A stretch of DNA of 31,159 nt from a virus: IMG/VR virus record IMGVR_UViG_3300048839_001331, positions 1 through 31,159 of that record, one strand, 5' to 3'. The notes beneath the pieces were generated by a model. That model was not told the DNA's origin, did no database searches, and was given only the letters and a program-made list of their open reading frames with translations. A program made the translations under genes and the position numbers. Below are positions 19,743-26,014 of this stretch, piece by piece (position 1 is the first letter of the stretch; each line of letters starts with the position of its first letter).

Positions 19743-20807
19743 TTACTCCTTTAGCTCTAGGTGAACTGTTACGTTAACTGTGACATTGACCACACACCCT
19801 ACCCGCTCTAGCCGTTGCTTTAATTCCATAATTTGCTGTAAGAGGTCAGTGGGATGGGGAGCGGTTGGCTCTTCTTTTGTTTCGGCCGGGGCGGATTGTT
19901 CTGGTGGAGCTGGTAGTTCTGGTGGTGTTCGCGGGCGAACAGTGGGCAAGCCGGCTTGGGCAAAGGCTTTTTTGATGGTTTTTATGGTGTAACCGGCTTT
20001 TTGTTCTAACGTAGCCAGAGGGGAGCCGCTGAGGTAGAGCTGGTTTAGTTCGTTAAGTTGCTCTGGTGTCCATTTGGGCGGCGGGGGTTCTTTGCGTGAC
20101 CCGCGCAAGGGCAAGCCGTGTTTTTGGAACTGGTAGTAAAGAACGTGTTCTGGGAGCTTCCAGTCTCTGGAGATGTGAGACATTGGCTCTTCGTTCATAT
20201 ACCGCCGGTGAACTTCTTCTACCTGGGCGACGGTGAGGTGAACCGCCTCCTTTTTTTGTTTTTGAGGGGGCTTGACCACGGCCGGGGTGGGCGGTTTGGG
20301 AGCGGCTAGAGCGATGGGTTTTTTTTCTGGCTTATCGGTGGGGCGCGGTTGGTTTGGTGCCACGGCCGGGGTGGGGTTGATTTGGGTAGTTTTGCGGAAC
20401 TCTGCGCGGCGTTCCTCTAGTTGCTCGTCTAACAAAATGAGTAGCCCGGTGCTATTGAATAGTTGCTCTAGCTCTGTGAGCTTTTTGCGGCAACTGGCGA
20501 GTAGTAGCTCGCGGGGGGATACACCACTTTTGTATAGTTCGTACCAGTAAATGATGTGGTCACGGCTGGCCTCGCTGAGTTGGATAAATTTCTCTTCTCT
20601 CTCATCGTTAGACACTAGCTCTAGGTTGTGGCGGGTAAAGATATTGAGTAAATCTTTGTAGTTGTGGCCGGTGATTTGCTCTAGGTGTGAGGCTGGTACA
20701 CCTGTTTTATAGTGGGTGTACCAGCGGCCGATGTGTGGGGTATCTTGCCCGTTATCGCGAAAAATGATTGTGGGGGGGGCTGGTGTGGCCCCGTTGGTGG
20801 TGGTCAT
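19743..20807 (-). CDS. protein with four helix-turn-helix-like repeats
   Basis: A 354-residue protein. Four repeats share the pattern W/Y-x-x-Y-x-x-G-x-P-x-x-x-L-(x)n-G-L at about 26-64, 83-125, 193-235 and 248-292, for example 'YTHYKTGVPASHLEQITGHNYKDLLNIFTRHNL' split over the first. Each reads as a homeodomain-like HTH. A Pro/Lys-rich linker (140-190) separates the pairs. The C-terminus has a short coiled coil (321-336) and an alternating beta strand (VVNVTVNVTVHLELK) that may drive oligomerisation. Multiple DNA contacts by one chain would suit origin binding, DNA looping or a Cox-like excision factor. AAAGGA precedes the ATG. I know no named family with this architecture. Confidence 0.6.
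   Translation of the reverse strand: MTTTNGATPAPPTIIFRDNGQDTPHIGRWYTHYKTGVPASHLEQITGHNYKDLLNIFTRHNLELVSNDEREEKFIQLSEASRDHIIYWYELYKSGVSPRELLLASCRKKLTELEQLFNSTGLLILLDEQLEERRAEFRKTTQINPTPAVAPNQPRPTDKPEKKPIALAAPKPPTPAVVKPPQKQKKEAVHLTVAQVEEVHRRYMNEEPMSHISRDWKLPEHVLYYQFQKHGLPLRGSRKEPPPPKWTPEQLNELNQLYLSGSPLATLEQKAGYTIKTIKKAFAQAGLPTVRPRTPPELPAPPEQSAPAETKEEPTAPHPTDLLQQIMELKQRLERVGCVVNVTVNVTVHLELKE
19926..19941. promoter_or_regulatory. 16-bp palindrome, parS-like site 4
   Basis: Exact TGTTCGCGGGCGAACA, inside the four-HTH-repeat gene. Confidence 0.5.
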
Positions 20808-20811
20808 TGGT

Positions 20812-21075
20812 TTATCCTTTGTGGGTGTTTAGCACCTCCCGGCCGCGGCGGGGGCGGTGCCAAACGAGCAGAATTTCTTGCATGTTTATGGCAATTTGGA
20901 GGGCGTTGTTGATGTGCCCCATTGTGGCTATGCCTAGCTTCATGTATTCGAGGGGGGATAGGATACTAAGGTGTTGCATCCGCTCTAGTTGTCTACTAGC
21001 TAGGTTTAGCTCGCCTAGTAAATCGGCTACTAGCTCCTTCATTCTGTCACCCGTCGGTTTGATGGGACTAGCCAT
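20812..21075 (-). CDS. small helical protein of unknown function
   Basis: An 87-residue helical protein, not recognised ('ELVADLLGELNLASRQLERMQHLSILSPLEYMKLGIATMGHINNAL'). The C-terminus is basic (RPRRGREV). The start overlaps the upstream membrane gene by eight bases, suggesting coupling, as its own ribosome site is weak. Confidence 0.6.
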   Translation of the reverse strand: MASPIKPTGDRMKELVADLLGELNLASRQLERMQHLSILSPLEYMKLGIATMGHINNALQIAINMQEILLVWHRPRRGREVLNTHKG

Positions 21076-21367
21076 GTTTTTGCTCTTTGCGTTTCATGCC
21101 TAGCTTTTTCAGGGCGTTGGCTTTTTGAAATAAATCGGCCGTGGTGCCGATGCTCCAACTGATGATATAGGTGGCATGAGAGCTAAGGAGTATCCCGGCC
21201 GCTTGCCATGTTATTTCAGGGGGGGTGAGCCACCCTAGCCCGGCCGATACGGTGATTTGGACAAATATCCAAGCGTATAAATGGCTGAGGGAGCGGTTTT
21301 CTATGTAGATGGGGACTGAGAGCAGGGAAACGGCGAGAGAGATGGTTGTTACCGGCCAGTTTATCAT
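21068..21367 (-). CDS. small membrane protein
   Basis: A 99-residue protein with probably three hydrophobic helices (about 4-22, 29-47 and 52-75) and a basic C-terminal tail (LKKLGMKRKEQKHG). AAGGAGGG precedes the ATG. The topology with a positive tail recalls class I holins, but its position at the head of the leftward block, away from the late genes, argues instead for a superinfection or membrane-related early role. Not recognised as a family. Confidence 0.6.
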   Translation of the reverse strand: MINWPVTTISLAVSLLSVPIYIENRSLSHLYAWIFVQITVSAGLGWLTPPEITWQAAGILLSSHATYIISWSIGTTADLFQKANALKKLGMKRKEQKHG

Positions 21368-21394
21368 GTGCCCTCCTTTGGTTGGGGGTATGGG

Positions 21395-21508
21395 TTACTT
21401 GTCATCGTTTCGGTTGCCCTTTTTCCACGGTTGAAGCCAGAGCCAAAAAACGATGAAGCCGAGCCAGATGGCAATACACAAAATCCACATTAACGTTGAT
21501 TCGTCCAT
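21395..21508 (-). CDS. 37-residue single-helix membrane protein
   Basis: A 37-residue protein: acidic start MDEST, then a hydrophobic Trp-rich helix (about 6-26) and a basic tail (PWKKGNRNDDK). AGGAGA precedes the ATG at good spacing. It is the first gene of the leftward block, starting 100 bases from the divergent integrase gene. Confidence 0.6.
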   Translation of the reverse strand: MDESTLMWILCIAIWLGFIVFWLWLQPWKKGNRNDDK

Positions 21509-21608
21509 AAATAAATCTCCTGTAACTGCTTGGTTGGTTGCCCCGTTAATGCCCTTTTTGCCCTGTGCCCTTATTTTTTCTGTAACATATTACCTGTAAG
21601 GAGTTTTT
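21509..21608. promoter_or_regulatory. divergent control region between leftward block and integrase
   Basis: The only gap between two divergent gene sets, so it should hold promoters for both. CTGTAA occurs three times (near 21530, 21580 and 21594), and GTAA-CATA-TTAC forms a small inverted repeat near 21583, a candidate operator. AAGGAG serves the integrase. No clear -35/-10 pair was found on either strand. Confidence 0.4.
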
Positions 21609-22640
21609 ATGATTTTGCGCGAAGCCGTTGATAGGTTTTTGATGTTGCTAAAAGAAAAAGGAGGGTCAGAAGCCCACCTGAAGCGGACCCGCCACGCGCT
21701 GATGCTGGTGGTGGAGCGATGGGGTAAGGCAGAGGTAAGAACGATTAAGCGAGGTGAATTGGTTGATTTTTGCCATGCCCTGCACCGCAAGGACGGCCGG
21801 GCATATGCTAAGGCGAGTAGGGCGGGGATTCACCGAGCCATAAAGTCTTTTTTCCGCTGGGCGGAAAAGAAGAAGCTGGTGGAGAAAAATCCGGCTAAGA
21901 AGTTACCTGCTTATGATTACACCCCTACCCGTGACCGAAGCATCCCGGCCGGGGAACTGCGGAAGCTGATGGGAGCTATTGAGCCGTTGGTGGCTCGTTA
22001 CCGGGGAAGCAGGGCAAAAAAAACAGCGTATGCCAGAGATGTTAGGGATGCGCTTATTGTTTGCCTGGTGTTGGATAGCTCTGGTCGGCGGGGTGAGGTG
22101 AACAATATAGAGCGGGGTGAGGCGGAGCGGGCGTTGCGTTACCCGGTGGAGGTGGATTTTTTAGACGGCCGGGGGATGAAGCATAAGGGGCATGTCTACC
22201 CTATCTCTACCTGGGGGAAAACGGATAATGCCCAGCTGGTGATGACTGAACGCACGGCCGAGTTGCTGAGGGAGTGGTTAAGGCTGACACCCAAAGCGGT
22301 TTGGCTTTTTACCAGTGAGAAAACGGGCCGGGCTATTGACCCGCGTAGTATTAACCGTGCTTTTGAGAAATTATGTAAATTTGCTAAGATTCCCACTTAT
22401 CACCCTCACAGTATCCGCAAGAGAAACATCACTGACTTGGCCCGTAGTGCTGATACACAAACCGCCTCTAAGGTGGCGGGGCACAAGGACATTAACGTGA
22501 CTTTGAAGCATTACATCATGGCTGACGGCGGCCGGGTGCAAGCGGCCGCGCTGATGCTTAACCATGAAAGAGAGGGGGATAATCGCCCTAGTGACGAAGA
22601 TTTGTTGGGTAACTTTTTCCGCCACGCGGGGGGAAATTAG
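21609..22640 (+). CDS. int: tyrosine recombinase (phage integrase)
   Basis: A 343-residue site-specific recombinase that should catalyse integration at, and excision from, the attP site about 110 bases downstream. The N-terminal SAM-like core-binding domain (about 1-95) includes 'AYAKASRAGIHRAIKSFFRWAEKKKLVEKNP'. The catalytic domain shows Arg160 (SSGRRGE), Lys204 (TWGKTDN), His267-x-x-Arg270 (HSIRKR), His292 (AGHKD) and the nucleophile Tyr302 (LKHYI). All expected catalytic residues are present, so it is likely active. AAGGAG precedes the ATG at seven bases. The gene is followed by an inverted repeat, an intrinsic terminator and attP. Confidence 0.93.
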   Translation: MILREAVDRFLMLLKEKGGSEAHLKRTRHALMLVVERWGKAEVRTIKRGELVDFCHALHRKDGRAYAKASRAGIHRAIKSFFRWAEKKKLVEKNPAKKLPAYDYTPTRDRSIPAGELRKLMGAIEPLVARYRGSRAKKTAYARDVRDALIVCLVLDSSGRRGEVNNIERGEAERALRYPVEVDFLDGRGMKHKGHVYPISTWGKTDNAQLVMTERTAELLREWLRLTPKAVWLFTSEKTGRAIDPRSINRAFEKLCKFAKIPTYHPHSIRKRNITDLARSADTQTASKVAGHKDINVTLKHYIMADGGRVQAAALMLNHEREGDNRPSDEDLLGNFFRHAGGN

Positions 22641-22647
22641 CGGGTAA

Positions 22648-22671
22648 GCAATTGATAGTATTATCAATTGC
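22648..22671. repeat. 10-bp inverted repeat after the integrase
   Basis: Perfect arms GCAATTGATA (22648-22657) and TATCAATTGC (22662-22671) around GTAT. There is no T run, so it is a poor terminator. ATCAATTG recurs in the attP core (22761-22768), so it may be an integrase or excisionase contact. Confidence 0.5.
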
Positions 22672-22682
22672 TCAAAACGGGC

Positions 22683-22705
22683 TTCTACCTCTGGTAGAAT
22701 TTTTT
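22683..22705 (+). terminator. intrinsic terminator of the integrase gene
   Basis: Seven-base arms TTCTACC (22683-22689) and GGTAGAA (22693-22699) with a three-base loop, followed by six T (22700-22705). Confidence 0.7.
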
Positions 22706-22718
22706 GGAAAAATGGCTC

Positions 22719-22740
22719 AAATTTTGGCAAAAATTTTGGC
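22719..22740. repeat. direct repeats beside the attP core
   Basis: AAATTTTGGC occurs at 22719-22728 and again at 22731-22740, i.e. every 12 bases, immediately before the attP core. Short direct repeats beside a core are typical arm sites for tyrosine integrases. Confidence 0.5.
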
Positions 22741-22746
22741 CTTATA

Positions 22747-22796
22747 GCAGTTGACTTTTAATCAATTGGTCGCAAGTTCAATCCTTGCACGGCTCA
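22747..22796 (+). other. attP: attP core carrying the 3' half of tRNA-Lys(UUU)
   Basis: The sequence folds as the 3' part of a tRNA: anticodon stem GTTGA (22750-22754), loop CTTTTAA with anticodon TTT (22757-22759), and stem TCAAT. A variable loop follows, then T stem GCAAG (22772-22776), loop TTCAATC, stem CTTGC (22784-22788), acceptor strand and discriminator A22796. CCA is not encoded. The 5' half is missing, so it is not a functional gene. It would restore the host tRNA after integration, the classic arrangement for tyrosine integrases. Confidence 0.85.
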
Positions 22797-22835
22797 CTTT
22801 TACAACACAATGCAATCTCCCCAGAGAGGTAGGTA

Positions 22836-23348
22836 GTGAAAAAAGTAGGTTGGTCACTGCTGTTTGGTTTGTTCGCTATTTGTGGTTCGTGTTTTTGTTT
22901 GGGGTTGGCTGTGAACGTTGGTCAGGAGTTGGGTATTTTGCCCACAAGAACACCCCGACCAACCGAATCACCCCCTGACACTCCTTTGCCGACGGCAACG
23001 GAGACAGATACGCCCACGCCCAGCTTGACCCCGTTGCCAACGGATACTTTGTTGCCGACTAAAACGGCAACGAGTACACCGACGGGAACGGCAACATTAA
23101 CTCCTGCTTTGACATCTACCCCTACTCTGAGGGCGACTATCCCACCCACTCGGCCGCCCGCGCCTTCTCCTACCCAACCACCTACCTCAGCCGAGGTGTG
23201 TGATTGCAGTGGTGATGTTTACAAGTGCGATGATTTTAAGAACACGCCCTTTACAGGCCAGGCTTGTTTTAATTATTGCATGGAGCAGGGGCGAGGGGAC
23301 ATTCATCGGCTTGATGGCGATGGGGATGGCCTTGTATGTGAAAACTAA
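22836..23348 (+). CDS. secreted or anchored protein with Thr/Pro linker and Excalibur-like domain
   Basis: A 170-residue protein starting with GTG after AGAGGTAGG. The N-terminus is a signal-type segment (MKKVGWSLLFGLFAICGSCFC); it lacks a clean lipobox, so it may be a membrane anchor. A Thr/Pro-rich linker (about 35-120) is typical of Chloroflexota surface proteins. The C-terminal domain has six cysteines and the Ca-binding-like motif DGDGDGLVCE (159-168), matching the Excalibur domain. It lies just outside the attP core and ends before a terminator, so in the prophage it would be an edge gene downstream of the tRNA. It is a candidate lysogenic-conversion gene acting at the cell surface. Confidence 0.75.
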   Translation: MKKVGWSLLFGLFAICGSCFCLGLAVNVGQELGILPTRTPRPTESPPDTPLPTATETDTPTPSLTPLPTDTLLPTKTATSTPTGTATLTPALTSTPTLRATIPPTRPPAPSPTQPPTSAEVCDCSGDVYKCDDFKNTPFTGQACFNYCMEQGRGDIHRLDGDGDGLVCEN

Positions 23349-23418
23349 AAAAATATTGTTAAGGTGCTACTGTGGCCTCGCGGCCGTCAAGCGAAAGAAG
23401 ACAGGTAGCCAAGACGAC

Positions 23419-23453
23419 AAAAGCCTCACTTGCATTTAAAGTGGGGCTTTTTT
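23419..23453. terminator. bidirectional terminator between surface gene and repressor
   Basis: Arms AAAAGCCTCACTT (23419-23431) and AAGTGGGGCTTTT (23439-23451) pair with one G-T type mismatch around a seven-base loop, with T runs on both strands. It serves the rightward surface-protein gene and the leftward repressor gene. Confidence 0.8.
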
Positions 23454-23454
23454 G

Positions 23455-23691
23455 TTATTCCGCAGGGGCAAATTCCAATAAATCGGAAAGCGAGCAGTCA
23501 AAAAACTTACACAAGCGAATCAGAGTATCCTCGTCATAGCGGCGGATTGTTCCGTTTGCATATGAGGAAAGAATAGAGGTTGATACACCTGTTTCCGCGT
23601 AAATTTCCCGAAAAGAAATATTGCGGCCGGTTTGTTGCTCTTTTTTTGCCCTGAGAATCTTGAAGTTGTTTCTTATTTTTTCTTCAGTCAT
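23455..23691 (-). CDS. Xre-family repressor (putative lysogeny regulator)
   Basis: A 78-residue protein with one Cro/CI-type HTH at about 25-50 ('SFREIYAETGVSTSILSSYANG') and a short C-terminal helical part ('DTLIRLCKFFDCSLSDLLEF') typical of small Xre proteins. It has no peptidase domain, so it would not be cleaved like LexA. The ATG at 23691 has AGAGGT upstream; a longer in-frame reading from 23832 would run through the promoter and is rejected. Its own promoter (23714-23742) faces away from the early promoter at 23784, and palindromes lie in both. That is the layout of an immunity switch. Confidence 0.8.
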   Translation of the reverse strand: MTEEKIRNNFKILRAKKEQQTGRNISFREIYAETGVSTSILSSYANGTIRRYDEDTLIRLCKFFDCSLSDLLEFAPAE

Positions 23692-23713
23692 GGCATACAC
23701 CTCTTTAATTTCT

Positions 23714-23742
23714 ATTCTATAGGGCGCGTCGTGACTTGTCAA
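23714..23742 (-). promoter_or_regulatory. repressor promoter
   Basis: On the minus strand TTGACA (23742-23737) and TAGAAT (23719-23714) are separated by exactly 17 bases, a near-consensus sigma-70-type promoter. Its -35 overlaps the left arm of the ACTTGTC/GACAAGT operator. Confidence 0.8.
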
Positions 23743-23805
23743 CCGTTTGGAGTGACAAGTTAAAACGAATTTTACAAAAAGTATTGACAAATGTCTCGAC
23801 ATGTC
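23734..23805. promoter_or_regulatory. operator cluster of the immunity region
   Basis: Three symmetric elements share GACA/TGTC half-sites: ACTTGTC (23734-23740) with GACAAGT (23754-23760), GACAAATGTC (23786-23795) and GACATGTC (23798-23805). The last two are centred about 11 bases apart, one helical turn, and lie in the spacer of the rightward promoter. The first overlaps the leftward -35. They are likely repressor sites. Confidence 0.65.
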
Positions 23806-23812
23806 GTAACAT
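23784..23812 (+). promoter_or_regulatory. rightward early promoter
   Basis: TTGACA (23784-23789), 17-base spacer, TAACAT (23807-23812). It drives the early operon from 23896. Palindromic operators fill its spacer. Confidence 0.8.
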
Positions 23813-23830
23813 ACACCTATTAGACAAAAC

Positions 23831-23870
23831 AAAAGACCCCGCCCGAACTACCAATCCAGAGGGGTCTTTT
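23831..23870. terminator. hairpin in the early leader, possible attenuator
   Basis: Ten-base arms AAAAGACCCC (23831-23840) and GGGGTCTTTT (23861-23870) with a 20-base loop, lying between the early promoter and its first gene. The T run is short (four). It may be an attenuator that needs antitermination, or a stabilising leader hairpin. Confidence 0.6.
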
Positions 23871-23895
23871 ATCACAAAAACACACGAGGTGTAAA

Positions 23896-24360
23896 ATGTT
23901 AAATTCAATCGTAACCCCAAATAATCAACCTGTCAATCAAATATCTTTGGCCGATTTCCACTGCTGGCTAACAGACAATTTTGGCGATGCTTGCGCCACT
24001 ATTGAGTTTGCTGGGGCCACTAATGAGGGTATCCCCTTTGTCCATGCAGTGGGCTTAGATGAGGTTTCTGCCGGGCAATATTTTTTTGAGTATGACGCTT
24101 TGGTAAACGGCCGGGTAATAACTTTTGCTGGCGCACATACGGCCGCTGGTTTGGCGCGGGCTATTGTGGAGCTGGATAGTGTGGTGAGTTTCACCTGCTA
24201 TGAAGCTGGGGATTTAGAGCCTGTCACTGTGGGTTCACTGAACAGCGGGCAAGTGTTCGCGGTGGTGGAAGATGAGTTAGAAGTGTTCGCGGGCGAACAC
24301 AACGCTCTGGCTCTCTTCCCTGAGTTTGCCCATCTTTCCCCTGCTGAGTTGCCTTTCTAG
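23896..24360 (+). CDS. early protein of unknown function
   Basis: A 154-residue, acidic, strand-rich protein, not recognised ('SLADFHCWLTDNFGDACATIEFAG', 'QYFFEYDALVNGRVITFAGAHTAAGLARAIVELDSVVSFTCYEAGD'). It is the first gene after the early promoter and leader hairpin, with GAGGTG before the ATG. It has no membrane segment and no obvious DNA-binding motif. First genes of early operons often counter host functions, but this is only an inference from place. It contains a parS-like palindrome near its end. Confidence 0.65.
   Translation: MLNSIVTPNNQPVNQISLADFHCWLTDNFGDACATIEFAGATNEGIPFVHAVGLDEVSAGQYFFEYDALVNGRVITFAGAHTAAGLARAIVELDSVVSFTCYEAGDLEPVTVGSLNSGQVFAVVEDELEVFAGEHNALALFPEFAHLSPAELPF
24284..24299. 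promoter_or_regulatory. 16-bp palindrome, parS-like site 5
   Basis: Exact TGTTCGCGGGCGAACA near the end of the first early gene. The following bases CAAC also match site 1. A half-site, TGTTCGCG, lies at 24254. Confidence 0.5.
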
Positions 24361-24384
24361 TTTGGTTTATTTAGGAGATATACG

Positions 24385-25206
24385 ATGAACACGCAACATA
24401 CCCAAGACTTTTTTAATCAATTGAGTGCTTTGTTTCCTGCTAACCGGGTTAAGTTTCGGGCAGGGGCCACTAATAAAGAGAAAACTCGCGCCCAGGCGTT
24501 GGCCTATATTGATGCGCGGGATGTTATGGAACGGTTGGATATGGTTGTGACCCCGGCCGGTTGGAGCGATAGCTACCAAATTGTGCGCCAAACCCCGGCC
24601 GGGGTTGAGGTGGAGTGTGCCCTGACCATTGGGGAGATTACCAAGCGGGATGTGGGCACGGGTGAGGATTGTAAAGCGGCTTACTCTGATGCGTTTAAGC
24701 GGGCGGCCGTGAAGTTTGGTATCGGCCGCTACTTGTATGATTTCCCCCGTGTGTGGGTGGATTATGATGAAAAGCGCAAGGCCCTCACCGTTACCCCCTC
24801 TTTGCCTGCTTGGGCTGTTCCGGCCGGTGAGAAAAGCACCAAAGCAACCCCGGCCGTGGAGCAACAACCTGCCCCTACCCCACCAGCGGCCGCGGCGGTT
24901 GTTGCTGAACCAACCCCGGCCGTGGTAGTGGAAGCCCCGGCCGAGCAAGGTATACAAAATCTTTTCGTGAAGATTACGCGGCCACAACAGCAACGCTTTC
25001 ATGCGCTCGGCCGGGCGGTGTATGGGGTTGATTGGGATAGTAAGCGGGCGGAGCTGGTGAAGTGGTATACCAACGGCCGGATTGATTCTAGCCGTGACCT
25101 AACCCGCGCTGAGGCTGACAGCCTGATAGCCAAGTTGGTTAAAAAAGCTGAAGAGTTGGGTGTACCAGCTTATAAGATGCAGGATGCGAATGATGTTTTG
25201 TTTTAG
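24385..25206 (+). CDS. Rad52-like single-strand annealing protein
   Basis: A 273-residue protein. Residues about 35-125 carry the Rad52/Rad22 core pattern: 'AYIDARDVMERLDMVVTPAGW', 'VECALTI', 'KRDVGTGEDCKAAYSDAFKRAAVKFGIGRYLY'. An Ala/Pro linker (about 140-190) leads to a C-terminal helical domain (192-273, 'ITRPQQQRFHALGRAVYG...LVKKAEELG'). Such proteins bind single-stranded DNA and anneal complementary strands during phage recombination and replication. No partner exonuclease or SSB gene was seen nearby. AGGAGA precedes the ATG. It is the only clearly recognisable DNA-metabolism gene in the early operon. Confidence 0.85.
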   Translation: MNTQHTQDFFNQLSALFPANRVKFRAGATNKEKTRAQALAYIDARDVMERLDMVVTPAGWSDSYQIVRQTPAGVEVECALTIGEITKRDVGTGEDCKAAYSDAFKRAAVKFGIGRYLYDFPRVWVDYDEKRKALTVTPSLPAWAVPAGEKSTKATPAVEQQPAPTPPAAAAVVAEPTPAVVVEAPAEQGIQNLFVKITRPQQQRFHALGRAVYGVDWDSKRAELVKWYTNGRIDSSRDLTRAEADSLIAKLVKKAEELGVPAYKMQDANDVLF

Positions 25207-25215
25207 CTAATTGGT

Positions 25216-25267
25216 TAGGCGGTTGCCCCGTTCCCTGAGCTTGTCAAAGGGTGAGGGCAACCGCCTA
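25216..25267. repeat. long hairpin with REP-like core
   Basis: Arms of 13 bases, TAGGCGGTTGCCC (25216-25228) and GGGCAACCGCCTA (25255-25267), enclose a core CCCTGAGCTTGTCAAAGGG (25233-25251) with its own ccct/aggg pairing. The core is nearly the CCTGAGCTTGTCGAAGG palindrome scattered in many bacterial genomes. It lies between the Rad52-like gene and the next gene and could act as a terminator-like or mRNA-stabilising element. Confidence 0.7.
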
Positions 25268-25283
25268 GTAAATGAGGTGTGGC

Positions 25284-25490
25284 ATGAGTGATTATGAGGT
25301 TGATGTTTTCCAGATGACCCCAGAGGAACAGATGCGTTTTATTGTGCGTCGGCTTATTCGTGTGGGTACGGATGTGCGCTTACTGGCTCCTAACGTGACC
25401 CCGGCCGAGGCGGAGAAGTTGGCACAGGCCAAGATTGCCCTAGAGCGGGCGGAGCGATTGGTGGCTGAGGCGTTGGAATTGAAACGGTGA
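25284..25490 (+). CDS. small helical protein of unknown function
   Basis: A 68-residue protein, not recognised. It is acidic at the N-terminus, then two helices ('PEEQMRFIVRRLIRVG' and 'TPAEAEKLAQAKIALERAERLVAEALELKR'). GAGGTG precedes the ATG at 25284, which is why the in-frame ATG at 25272 is not used. It follows the hairpin after the Rad52-like gene and might be a partner of it. Confidence 0.6.
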   Translation: MSDYEVDVFQMTPEEQMRFIVRRLIRVGTDVRLLAPNVTPAEAEKLAQAKIALERAERLVAEALELKR

Positions 25491-25511
25491 TTTTTTTTAG
25501 CCTTTTTCTTG

Positions 25512-25534
25512 CCTATTTTCTGCTTGAAAATAGG
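25512..25534. repeat. 9-bp inverted repeat between early genes
   Basis: CCTATTTTC (25512-25520) and GAAAATAGG (25526-25534) pair around TGCTT. It lies in the 90-base gap before the gene at 25581. No T run follows, so it is more likely an mRNA structure or operator. A weak promoter (GTGACA, then TAAAGT) may follow. Confidence 0.45.
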
Positions 25535-25580
25535 TAAGGGTGACAGTTAAAAAATTTATAGACTAAAGTGAGGTGTTGTT

Positions 25581-25907
25581 ATGAGTAAAAAGGGTAATGA
25601 TGGCAATGATGCAAAAGAGCCGCTTTTTGAGCCTAGTTTTGTGCGGTATCGGATTCATTCTGTTTTGGATTGTGACACAGGGGAGGTTATCCCATATGAC
25701 CCGTATTTATTCCGTGCATCGGATATAAAGGAGTTCCGAGAGTTTGAAAAGAAGCTAACTAACCAGTGGCTCAAAAAGATGGGTGAGTTGCGCCGGGAAC
25801 TTAAACCGTACCATGAGACGGAGATGGAGAAGGGGATGCGTGAACGGCAGTTGATGCGCGGCTTTTTCTCTAAAGCGAAGAAGGAGGGTGAGGAGGGTGA
25901 GGGTTAA
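25581..25907 (+). CDS. charged protein of unknown function
   Basis: A 108-residue protein, not recognised. After an Asn/Asp/Lys start comes a beta segment ('RYRIHSVLDCDTGEVIPYDP'), then long charged helices ('SDIKEFREFEKKLTNQWLKKMGELRRELKPY') and a Lys/Glu tail. GAGGTG precedes the ATG. It is the last gene of the early operon, before the palindrome-rich gap at 25908-26092. Confidence 0.6.
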   Translation: MSKKGNDGNDAKEPLFEPSFVRYRIHSVLDCDTGEVIPYDPYLFRASDIKEFREFEKKLTNQWLKKMGELRRELKPYHETEMEKGMRERQLMRGFFSKAKKEGEEGEG

Positions 25908-25942
25908 CGATACCCTTTTGAGGGTATGCAGGCTAATGTGCG

Positions 25943-25974
25943 CACAATTTGTTAACCTCGGTTAACAAATTGTG
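25943..25974. repeat. perfect 32-bp palindrome in the early/late gap
   Basis: Arms CACAATTTGTTAACC (25943-25957) and GGTTAACAAATTGTG (25960-25974) match over 15 bases around TC. An overlapping palindrome TGTGCGCACA lies at 25937-25946, and CAGGC/GCCTG pair outside. AT-rich cruciform potential fits an operator or a replication-origin element; no iterons were seen. Confidence 0.7.
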
Positions 25975-26014
25975 GCCCGCCTGTGCCCTCATGCGCCGGG
26001 CAAGGCTAAGGGGC

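Noticed and set aside
21068-21367. Holin for the small three-helix membrane protein
   Set aside because: The topology fits, but the gene lies at the head of the leftward block near the integrase, far from the late genes, so a lysis role is not assigned.
22741-22800. A complete tRNA-Lys gene
   Set aside because: Only the 3' half from the anticodon arm is present; the upstream bases cannot form the D arm or pair with the acceptor strand. It is read as an attP core.
23692-23832. Longer start for the repressor at 23832
   Set aside because: It would translate through both promoters and the operators. The ATG at 23691 has its own ribosome site and begins a normal Xre domain.
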